Shown here piece after piece: positions 38,201-50,500 of a stretch of DNA of 64,000 bases. The notes beneath the pieces were generated by a model. It ran no database searches, was not told the DNA's origin, and saw only the letters and a program-made list of their open reading frames with translations. The stretch is from Thunnus maccoyii (lineage: Eukaryota; Chordata; Actinopteri; Scombriformes; Scombridae), in contig NC_056546.1 of the NCBI RefSeq assembly GCF_910596095.1, positions 17,384,425 to 17,448,424 of the forward strand, given 5' to 3'. Made by a program: the position numbers and the translations under genes. Numbering within the stretch: the first letter of the stretch is position 1; the number at the start of each line of letters is the position of its first letter.

Positions 38201-41200
38201 TGAAGATGACAGGATAGCGGTAGCGAAAAAGACAGATGCAAATTTAGTTGACAAGTTATTCATAAAGCTCGTAAGAAAGAGATAAAAACAAGACGTGTTA
38301 GCCAAAAAGGCTCGAGAGGGTGGAAACAGCAGACAGCTGGATTGTAGTTATAGGTTTGGAAAAGAATGGAGAAAGGTTTCTTGTGCTGTGCTTATGGTTT
38401 GGGGGGACAGAGACAAGGGGGGTATTGAGCTCTAGGTTTAGATTTGAGGAGGGGGCGACAGGGGGGAGGTCACTGCAAGGTGGGGGGGCCAGTGGAGAGG
38501 AAACAGAGAGTGGGGGATGGTAGGAGGAGGGCCTTTCCTGTTCTACATCCATTCAAAGCTGTCTCTCCCTTGTGAGACACCCCCCCACCCTCCATTTCCT
38601 CAATCACTGACACTCTGTTTTTACCTCCTCGCCCCCTCCTGTATCCCGACCATACCACTGTAACTTGTCTTATAACTCATGCTGTCACTGACAGAGTAGG
38701 AAATTGGCGGTGCAGGTGCCACTCATCTTTTTTTCTTCTTCTTCTCTCCCCTTTTTCTATTTTTCTGCCCCCCCCTCCACCCCACATCATATGGTCAGCC
38801 CTCCTTTCAGGCAGGCAGGGGGACACGGTGCTATCAGCTCCTCTCTGACAGAGAGATCTCAGCCCCTATCAATCATCAATCTGCCCACTATATCTGTCTT
38901 TGCCCTGTGTGTGTGTGTGTATGCATGAGTGCAGGAGGGGGAGCCGCATCCGGAAGGTTCCCAGTCAACACAGATTTGCGTGAAGGCGCCATCAATGACT
39001 TCATTATAGGCGACAAGGCTCGGATGGAACAGGAGGTGAGTGAGGGTCTTTGGTGTTTGGGTGAAGAGGTGATGCTGGGAGCTGGAGTCCCTAAGATCAT
39101 ATGTACAGACCTTAAAACCCCAAAACAGGAAACACTTCCCCTATAATGTGATCTCACATGTAAGAGTGATTTTCAGGACTGCGTCATTATTTTCATTATT
39201 GATTAATTGATTGATTATTTTGAAAAATAAAACAATCATTATACTATTCATATTATCTGTAATTATATATAAGTGAATGTGAAAAGCTTATAATTATTTT
39301 ACTACTATAGTGATTTTTTCCTCCCTGTATTATTTAATATGTAAGTGGTCTTTGTATGAGTGAGTCATGAATATTTTTTGTTGATTGACTGGTGCTGCAA
39401 TAATGAACGTCAACAGCTGAGCTTGAAGCTTCACTCTTGAGCTTGAAAACAACAGCTTCACTGTCAACACAAGGTCCACTTTCTTGGTGTTTCATTATGA
39501 GCAACTCCATCCACCAAGGAGGCCAAGCTTCAGATAAAACCAAGTAAGTGGGATGGTGGGATGGTGCTGTCATCTTGGTTGTTATGTTGTTGGGTTCTTC
39601 TGATTATGAATCTTGAATTTTTTGTGCTTTTGTTTCTATATTCTTTTTTTCTCTTCAAAAGAGAACTTATCAATAGAACTTTAATAATAAAAGAACATAG
39701 GAAAAATATCCATCACAATTAACATAATAACCCATAAAAATGCCTTCAAGTCACTTGTTCTGTCTGACCAACTGTCCAAAATCCAAAGGTTTTCTATTTA
39801 CAATGACATGAAGCAGCCAAACTTCACATTTGAGAAACTGGAACTAATGAAAGTTTAGCATCTTGCTTGGTTTTAACTTAATTTATCTAAATCTTATCTT
39901 GGATGAAGAGAAGTAGGACTTTGTTTAGAGGACTACAAAATAGTCCTATTTCTGACCATTTTGTACCACAAACACCTGACTAGCCTGCATAGCGGCACTC
40001 TTGTCTAACTACATATTTCCATATCTCTTTGTACGTTATTGCTCCACAGCCCAGAACTCATCAGCCAGCTGTTGGCCTCCTCTTTGGGCCCTTTAGCTAT
40101 TCACAGCTGACTTCCTCTTTAGTAGCACGCAGGGTGTCAGCCAACACTGACTTTGTTCTAATGGGCTTCTGTTACATGGAAGGACGCCTCCTTCAGGCAC
40201 CGTTGCAGTGCGTAATGATGCACCCTGTTCTGATCTGCTCTCAGGAGAAGCAGCCCAACCTGCGCAAAGCCATGTGGCCAACAACTGGACACAAAGGTAG
40301 AAACGGAGCCAGATGTCTTCTTGGTGGTGTAAGACGTGAATTGTTTTAATTATCCTTTTTCTGTCTTTTTGTCAATCCCCTAAGGCTTGTCAATGAGTTT
40401 CAATTCAAATTCCATGTGCCACATCTGCTATAACACGTGTGAGTGAAATGTAGCATGTCACAGAATCTTAAATCTTCCTGCAGCCACAGTGAGAAAACAA
40501 AATTCCTACTTCCCCATCTCTGAGGAGTAGTTCCCCATTAAAGCAGTACTTTTCACTGGCGGACAAGACAAGCTCAAATCACACTAGAAATCTGAGTGAC
40601 ATCAATAAGACAGATGATGACTGGGAGGTGTCTGAGGCCGTAGGCTGAAGTGTATAATTATGCACAGGACTGCAGGCAGCAGGGATGGGAAGGCTGCTGG
40701 GCCTCGGTCCTCTCCTCTCCGAGCTCAGCCTCGCAGCATCGCTCTGTCTGCCTCACAAGAAACTTCTACTCTGAATCACCCAGAGCAAAGTTGGAAGCCC
40801 TCAGAGGAAACTTTACACTGCCCCACCGACTCCACTCACACTTCCTCTCTCCCAAAGTGTCAGACAGAGATTGGGATACATCACACACACCCAAATTCAC
40901 ATACACACACACACACGTACACACACATAGGCAGTTGCGAAGGTCCTCTCCAGGAGGCTCTCATTAAGTCGTGTTCCTGGGCTCTACTCCTGTTGTCCCC
41001 TTGTGATTGGTGTCTGGCTTCGTTAGCTGTGACAAACACTGATTGATTACAGACACTCAATGACTTTGGCTCTAATTTCTTCAAGGACAGCAGTCTTCTG
41101 TGTCCACACCAAACTTGGCTGCAGCTGGCAAAGATCTGGGCTCTGAGTATTGTAGCTGTACATGGATAGTTTGGGGAATGGAGCAATAGTTGAGAAAACA

Positions 41201-44019
41201 GTGTGAGGGTAAGAGCCAAAGGAGACGTGCAGCTTACCTCCCGACTTCCTCTACGACAGGAGCAGGACAGAGAAGGAAGGTATCCTCTATTTCAGCTGGT
41301 CTCTCATCTGGAGAGGGAAAAAGAAAACCACGTTTTGTGGAGAAGAAATTTTAACATCTGCAGCCTAAACACAGTTCCCTCATTGCTATCAATTGCACAA
41401 ACAAAACCAGATGCATCCAAATGAGAACTGAAACCATGAATCTAGTACAGCAGTTTGCTGTAATAAGAAGCAATTCAAAGAAATTAATCCATTAGAATCC
41501 AGTGCTTCTTTCTGATGTTGAGTCCTTATGGTAAATTATTCTCAGCAGATTGAATACAAGTAAAGTGGTACAGCATATTAATTTCTAAGTTCATTATATA
41601 TTGCAGTATAAAGCTTGCAGATTATTCTCAGCACGTACTGATATCAGGGGTATTTGCATGTCCTATGTAACTTGATTAATCAATCAGAACCTTTTGCATT
41701 TAATATTTAACACTAATTATTCCTTTTATCCTGAAAAAGTGCAAAAAAGTGACCTGCTCTTTGTGTGTGTGTGTATGCTGTTACAGAACTTACCCATGGA
41801 GTATGTATCATTCAGTTTAAAGCTGCAGCGGACCTGGTCAGTGTTTCTGGCATGGAGAAACCCATTGCCTCTCACCACTACCTGGAAACGCTCTGAGACA
41901 CAAACAAAAACAGTGCAGACACTGTCAGTAATTATTAGCAACACTCTTGAGATGATGTAAAATGAGAGATGTAAAATATCTAAATTGGTCTCCTATTTGG
42001 CTTTAAAATAAAGGGAAATTTCAGGTGTAGCGTTACGGTGAGTTCTGACAGCCATTCCCTTTCTTTCATGTGCTCAACATAAGCAGAAGAAATGCGTGCA
42101 AGGCTCATTACTGCTTGTTTATATCTGTGTGCTTGTGCGTGTATATGTGGAAAGGCCATAATATGCTCCAATGGTGCTAATGCTGAAAGTGCTTCTATTC
42201 ACAAATATCTCAGTATGTGCAGTAGCTAGAAGGAGTGTGAGTATATGTGTGTGTGTGTGTGTGTGTGTGTCTTTGACCTTTAGTTTCCCTGAGGCACGGT
42301 TAAAGCGCACTGACAGAGGCTTTCCAGCATATGCTGGAGTGTCTATGTGGCTGCTACCCAGCATATGTTAGAGAGCGGGAAAAAAACACTTGCTTAAAAA
42401 CATGCCTGTAGGGCTGACAACAACACAGTGCTGTCAAAGTAGGTCTGACCTTACCTATGGCACCATGGCATGGCATTAGCACATGTGTGTGTTTGCAGAT
42501 GTCTGCGTGAGGATGTAACTTGTACATACTGTGTGTGTGTGTGTGTGTGCTGTCTTTGTGTTTTTCTGTGGAATGTGTAAGCGTCTGCATGTCTACAGTG
42601 TGTGCATGCATGTGTTTGAACATGCATGAGTGTGTGTGTGTGTTTGTGGCTGTTTCCTCTAGCATTATGCTGACCAACAGAAGAGAACATTCGCCACACC
42701 TTTAACTTTTAAAGCTCGAGCGTGAAGATCACTGGATAAAAACACAGGGAATGGGTGTATATGTGACAGTGCTTTCTAAAAGGTCAGACGAGTTGCTATG
42801 AAAAGTCATAAAATACTGATACACAAACAGAGGAAGAGCTGAGTGGAGAAAACACTGCTCACATGTTCACCATTACTGCACATCCCTACATGTTTGCAGA
42901 TGCTGTAGAAATGAAAAGTGTGTATTTGCCAGTGGATGTTATCCAAGAGGAAACGTGGTGATGCACAAGACAGATGTAAACTGAAATTGAGCCCTCACAA
43001 AACAGGATGAAGTTGTATCACAAATACGATATACGTATTAGTTTATACATATCACTAAACACCTTGTAACTTAGTTTGTATTAACAAGTATGCAGCTGCA
43101 ACATAAAAAGCTCTCTAACTCTCTTCAATAAACTTCTGTGCATGCTTATTTACATGTATCCAGTGATTTGCAACTTGCCATTTCCACAGCCAGCCTCATA
43201 TTTCACATGGGTTTATACACACAAACATGCACACACAAACTTCTCATTACAGACAGCCTAATCATTTCCTGTTCACTCTGCCTCTCCACCCTCTTGCCGC
43301 ATGAAAACATGACCACAACAATCAGAACCAACTATATAATATCAGTTAACTAGGACTGTATTCATTTTCACATAAACGGATGGTTTATGTAGTTTGCAGC
43401 CACAACAGCATGCAACTTAATTGGAAGCCTTAACACTAATTATTCCTAATGCTCAGTGCCTTTGCTGCTTTAACAGTTGTCCCCCTTTCACACAATGTTA
43501 CTATCAAACAGCACAAGCTGAACTGTGACAGGGTGCATGTGCATATACACAAAAACGGACAACTTGGAAATAGTACATGGCGGATATTACTCTAATTTTT
43601 AGACTGACTCATTCAAATACTGATTCATGAGTCAAAAATTGTCTAATACCCTGTAATATCACATAGGGATCAGATTAGTTTCCAGATCTTTTATATATCT
43701 AATCTTAATATATTAGTAATAGCTGTAAGCTCAAAAAAACTCAATCTGAGAATCATCTACACACACCATGACACAAACACACACACTGAGGCTTGATGGG
43801 CTAAAAGGTCAGTGCTGTCAGACACATGGTGGGCAGAGACTGGTGGTGCCCCGCTGACTTGTAAAACACATATGCTACTGCCCTCTCCTCTCTGCTTTCT
43901 GCCTGCCTCTGTGGCCACATGTCCATTTACATCTACACCTGAACGTTTGACAAGGATTACATTTGTATGAACGTGTGTTTGTGTGTGGCTGTACACATGA
44001 ACATGCATGTGCAGGCACT

Positions 44020-44050
<31 letters not shown>

Positions 44051-44237
44051 GTGGAGAAAAGTGGGGTATGCCTTGTCCGACCGGCAGCTCTTCAATCACG
44101 TTAGTGCGACGGGACAGTGAAGGGCAGGGAGGGGCAAAGGAGGAAGGGACGACGGGGAGGAAAGGGTCAGACGTTAATGAAAGCAGCAATCTCTGCTGTC
44201 ATGTTAGATATAAGGCCCAACTCTCACTGTGCTCACA

Positions 44238-44272
<35 letters not shown>

Positions 44273-44457
44273 TGTGTGGAATCAGTGCTGTCATATCTGA
44301 TAGTGTGGCCCAACGTTCACTGTCCAGTCTGATGGCCTGTTTGCAGGCAGCTCGGTTTGGTCACTTCACATCAATGTGAGGGACATGTGCGTACATGTGC
44401 TGAACATGTGTGTGTATGTGTGTGCACTAACTAAATGACATCTAAATGTGTGTGTGA

Positions 44458-44502
<45 letters not shown>

Positions 44503-47500
44503 GCCTGTACGATAAGTGACCACATGGCAAGTGGAGAGAAAGACAAATAGAGAGACTGTCACAGTACCTATGTAATATGTCAGTATGTATGGATGCAAGT
44601 AGATAGTTATATTTAAACTTTTGAAGAATCTTGTCCACAGTCTTGTTGCTCAAAATAACAACAAACTCTTGCAACATGCTGACCCGTGCTTGACATTCAC
44701 AGTAGATACCATTATACTGCAAGAAATGTGTAAAGATCACAAGTTGTGGGTATTTTTACACAGTAAAATTTAAAGTCATTCATAAGCATAAGATGTGTAA
44801 GATAAGAAGTAAGCATTAAGGTCATATATTATTCATACACATAATTTGAAAACAAAGGCAAACGCAGCACAACATAATCATGTGTTCATTAATTAGGCCA
44901 GAATCAAGTCTTGATTAAAGTGGGTCTTTGGTTTCTTAGTTCACTGACCATTACGCTGCTCATCAATCGAATAATAAATGAGGCTGTTGGAGGATATCTG
45001 AGCACATGTCTGGTGACATGCTGAGGTTCTGGCAACAGACCAGAGACTATAATTATCACGTGAGAACTGTGATTCCTTATCCTACCATCCTCATTTTTGT
45101 CCTTTTAGGGCAACTTTTGTTTTCATTGCTCGAAAAATCCTCCTCCTCTCCTCTCCTCTCCACTCCTCTCCTCTCCTCTCCTCTCCTCTCCTATGCTCTG
45201 CTCTCCTCTCTTATAACCACACACTTTCCTGTCCTTCATATCCCATAATGGATGCTAATCTCCATTGGTTGTCCTGGTAGCACAACTGCAAATGCACTCT
45301 CTTAAGTGAGTCCTAATAAGGTCATGTCAAAGCTCATCCATCCTGCTGGCTACCAATAAAGGCTCCTTCACTGTCTCTGTCTAAGCTCAGCTCTTATCCT
45401 GTCTCTTACTTCCTTAAACAAGTTAAGGAGAGGAAAGGGTTGAAAAAGCTAGAATGTCTATTTAGCATATACGATGTGGCAAACTAGGCCAGAGAAGCAG
45501 CCATGCTTAAAGATTCCCGGCTAATTCCTCTGACCAACACCCGTTCCCCCTCCCTATTTTTTTTTTTGCACACATGCTGGGCTGAAGCAGCTATGCTAAT
45601 TTCCCCCGGCCGTGAATGACAATACGCTCTCTGTCACTCCGCGGTCATAAGCGTCCATGCGATTACTCAACCTCATGTTCCACTCCAGAGGCTTTAGATG
45701 ACTGTCATCTGACACAATCACACATCGTTGACTGCCCAGTGTCTTAACAAGGAGGGGAAACCTTGCTCCCCACACCTCTTACCTCCTGCACACACACTGG
45801 ACGGCTCCGCTGCTAGAATCTCAATGCAGGACTTCTTGATGATCTGAGAGGCAAAAGGAGGAAAAAAACAATAGTATAATGACATAATATGATTTTGTGT
45901 GTTTCTCTGTGTGTGATGAGTGTATATGTGTGGTGTGTATTTGTCATACCGAGTCAATGATTCCCCTGAGGGCTTGGAAGCCTCCCCACACAGGAAACAC
46001 ATGTTCCACAGTGTCTGCAATAGTCGCAAGCTAGAAAACCATACAGACACAGAGAATCATTTGTATTTGCTTTGTTATGTAATTATATATCATCTGTATT
46101 CCTCTGAGGCTCCTACCTGGGTCTGGTTAAATTCTTTGACCCCTACACAGTAAACAATGGCGCCCATAGACCTGGCTCTCTGAGCCTGCAAGAAAAGAAC
46201 AAATAAACCAAAAAGCAGTGAGCTTAAAGAGACTCTGGTAGGTAGGTATGGAGACATTTAAACATCCTAAAAACACACCAGGCTTTCAGTCTACACAGTA
46301 AGAAGTTTAGACAGGAAATAGACAAAATTATATACAAGCCTCATAGAAAAGCTCTGAAGTAGCATAATTACATACACTGCCACAAATGTGTCGTATTGGT
46401 TGAATATTGTTTAGTTTTAGTTTTACGTGAGCTCACTACAGAAAACTCAAATCGACCACATTGAAATGGCAACAAAGTACTGAATCTTTAAATTCATGTG
46501 AAACAATTAATGGACCACCAAAGTCTTGTGTATCAAAATTGCAGGCGCCTCAATCAAAAAAAAAAACAGTGAAATGATTTAATATGTCAAATGGAACAGT
46601 CTAAAAATATTAAAATCACAGAGAGCATCAATTAAACAGAACAGCAGAACAGTACAAGCGGGGATATAATGGATATAAGAGTACAGTAAACAAAAGGTTT
46701 CCAAGTGTTCACAATATTTCTCACCTACTCACTTGATATCACATCTTACCTCTCGCTGCGCTGTGTCAAACTGCCACTCATTCAGTTCTCCATCAGTCAG
46801 GGCGATGATAACACTGGCTGTCCCTGTAGAACACACAGATATCAAGTTCTCCAAACAAAACAATATACTCAGTTAAAAGTAACGAGCAGCTCATACTGGA
46901 CGGAGCTTACCTTGCTTCTCTTGATATATCTGCATATTGGCCTGCAATTACAAAGACAGAGTTACATCATTTAAGACTCTGCATCATGTTCAGATACTTA
47001 AGAACAAAATGAGTATGTTTTGAGACAAAATCCTGCTCTTGGACGGAATCACAAATTAAAACGTGTCAAATTTCCCTTGTTATGTGTGTGTGTGTAGTCT
47101 GGCGAGGCAGCTCATTGGGACAGGTGTCATTTCAAGTGGTAAAAAGATAATTGATACGCTTTTGTTGCTGAGACATCGACATAAACTCTGTGTTTATCTG
47201 ATTTCATCAATGCACTTAATGCACTTTATGTTGGCATAGAACTGGACTTTGCTTAAGGTTTTTGAACTTTGAAAAAAATGTTTTCTGTTCTGGAGATGGG
47301 CGGTGAAATTCTATGAGGTGAGAAATTGGCCACATGAAAAAGTGGAATCATGCTTCATTTTACATCTACAATGCCTGACTTGTTCACAGAGTTCAGGAGT
47401 TTCTAAAAACAGCAAGTAATTCATGATCAAAGCCACTCATCACAGTAATCTAATTGTCCCTGTTTCCAGCTGCCGAAAATAGAACTTATAAGATTTAGGC

Positions 47501-50500
47501 TCGGTCAGTGTTTTGGATCCTTAAATGCAGCCTTACCATCTCCAAGCCTAAGTTCATAAATGTGTCTCCTCCAGGGATTACTCTCCTCAGAGCCCTCAGG
47601 CCACTAGTGATGGCTTCCCTGTTGGGTAAACAGATACACAGCTTGATAAACTCCACCGGAAGAGAGCTCAAGAACTGGCTGCTCTTAAGAAAACAGATCG
47701 AGAAATATTCCCAATAGAACAAACACAGTGGGACTTGGGTGAAATTTGTATGCACTTGTATTTTGAGTTGCAAGAAAATCTGTTCAGAAAATCTCCTAAG
47801 ATTGTGAAAACGACAGACAAAGATAAACACGACAGTAGAAGACATGCCTGCATGTTATAGGGACACAGAGACCCACACAGCAGTTACAGATGTTGGTGAG
47901 GTGTCGGTCTTACCTGTTCTCAGTCAGTTTCATGACGATATTTCCTCGTGTGGAGAAGACTATGAAGGACATTCTCAGCATGGGGCTGCGAACATACAGT
48001 TGTTTCACATTAACACAGAGAAAAAGCAAAAACCATACAGAAATGAGAATGACTAATGCTGAATGTACCTTATGAACTTCTCTGCCAGCTGTTCAACAAA
48101 GGAGTAGATTTCTATCCAGTGATTCTTCACGCTTCCAGACCTGAAAAATATCACAAACACAACATTCTAAGGAAACAATTATTGTTGCCCCAGACAGTTA
48201 CAGTGAATACAATAACATGACATACAGGATAGCTAAGAAACACAGTCAGATTTTACAGGAAGTTTGGGCGTACTCATTCTAACTAAATATTTTTTGTCTG
48301 TTAAACAGACCAGTACCAGTACAGTATTTTTTTATCCATGCTAGCGACATGGCTTTAACAATGGCAAGGCCAGTGTGTTGGTTAGTCCACTTTGCTCCAC
48401 ACTATAATATCTCAACAGCTATCGGATTAATTGCAACGCCATTTTGTTCAGACATTCATGGTGCCCAGAGGATAAATCCTACTGACTTTGTTGATCCTTT
48501 GACTTTTCCACTAGTGTCACCAGCAGGTTAACTTTTGTGGTTTTGAGTGAAATGGATGGACATTGGATGGACAATTTGTATACCCAAAGTAATCCAAAAA
48601 ACCTGACAGGCTCCCTCTGGAGCCAGTGTTTGGTTTGTCTGTTCTGGGCTACTGTAGAAACATGGCAGTGCAACATGGCAGTGCAATTTATTTTCAGGTG
48701 ATTATACACTAATCAAAACATACTTATGAATATTATATTCCATTTCTGCCAAGTCAGTTCCACTAGATGCCACTAAATACTACACACTGCACCTTTACTT
48801 AAGTATATTATTTGTAACCCTATTATAAAGTATTACCAACTTTTTCCCTAGCGCCTTCATCTCGTCAAAATTTGGATTTGTTCAGTCAAAACTAATGACA
48901 TTCACCTCCAACTAAAGTGTATTTTAAGTGCTAATTAGCAAATGATAGCTTAACTCAGATAGCGAACATAAAAATACCTGCTAAACATCAGCATGTTAGC
49001 ATGGTCATCATGAGCTTATTAGCATACTGATGTTAGCATTTAGTGTGACGCCTCAAACTTGGCTCCAGAAAACTGCAGCAAAATGTAAAAGTATTTGATG
49101 AATAATTCATAGTAATATTATGAATAATAGTGCTGTCATTTTTCATAGGATATGACACAACAGAGGTGGTGATAGGTACAAACTGGAATTAAAAGCCATG
49201 AGAAGATGTTTTATCTCCTACAGCCTTTTAGCAGGGACGGCCAGTGGCACAGGCCATATAGCTGGTCACCTGGGGCTCCAAATAAGGGAGGGGGCACCAA
49301 ATGAGTGGGATGTGTTTTTCTTTTGGGTTTTTTTTCTTACAGACAGGTGTGCTTGCTTCTATACAGCTTTCAGAAATACGCACTTGTTCTTCCCTCTTGA
49401 CATTTTCCTCTGTTTTTCCCTGTTGACTTTTGTCTGGTTTGATTTTCAAAGCCTTACCGGTTGGTCAGTTTTTGCCTGACAGCCACCAAACTTGTACTAC
49501 CTCAGGTCATGCCACCAAATACTTGATTGAATCACACCTCGACCCTCTTGCCTTTTTGTCTGGAGGACTGGGAGGAATTTGTCTGGGCTGGAGGTACCAT
49601 TTTTGCACTTTTTGGGGGCTCCAATCTAAAATCTCACCTAGTCAGGGCCAGCCCTGCCTTTGAAGACAGTTCACTGACCGCTTAGTCACATTCCATCACG
49701 CCGGACTTTAACCTGTCAGTGGTGAGAGCTGCTGGTTAGCCTGCTACATGCTGCTGTGTACATGACAGTCTCCTTAATGAAGGACAGTCCCAGGGGGCCG
49801 CTAATGGGGGCTAATTGCTGCTGGGCCAGAGGGTTGAGGTTAGACAGGGACAGATGTAGTAGTCTGCCTCTAGCAGGGACGATGTAGCAGGCAGCTGGCC
49901 TGTGTGTCTCTGTGCGTGTGTGTGTGTGTGGTATCGGTGTTTATGTGAGCGTGCATGTGACTGTGAGGGGGAACAGATGGTCCCAGAGAGCACAGCCAGT
50001 CTAACAACAGGTTGGGGGTCCGCAGAGTGAAAAGGCTGTGACATGAACAACAGAGGGACGCAGAAGTAGCACTCAGCAGGGGGTAAATGTGAGTGTGAGT
50101 GGATGCAATGACATCAAACAGCGGAGTTACACCAAGCTCAACAGAGGGAGGGTCTGTGTGTGTGTGTGTATGTAACAGGGTCATAAACAGAGAGAAAGTC
50201 TGAGCTGGTTAGAATCATGAAGGCTCTTTTGTACCTCCCTTTTAACCAGTCGCTTCCTGCTCCACTTATCCTTTTCCCTGAAAGTGAGGGCATGATAAAA
50301 GCCCCGAGTCTCCTGGGGAGGCTCAGGGCTTCACAATTTGACAAAACATCTTAATCTTATTTTAGTTTGAAGTAAGATTAACAGCGTTTATAGCAACAAA
50401 CGCTCAGTTTCAAACCAGTGTACAGCACAGAAAGCAGTTTTTTCAATGCAGACTATGTGTATGAATAACTGAGGAGGCATTAACATTATTTGCCGTATTA

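Noticed and set aside
42119-42364. Minus-strand KPLSVRFN peptide that resembles an ANTXR segment
   Set aside because: It lies on the wrong side of exon 41794-41892 for that segment. The true exon ([16 protein letters not shown]) was found at 41238-41307, with correct phases on both sides.
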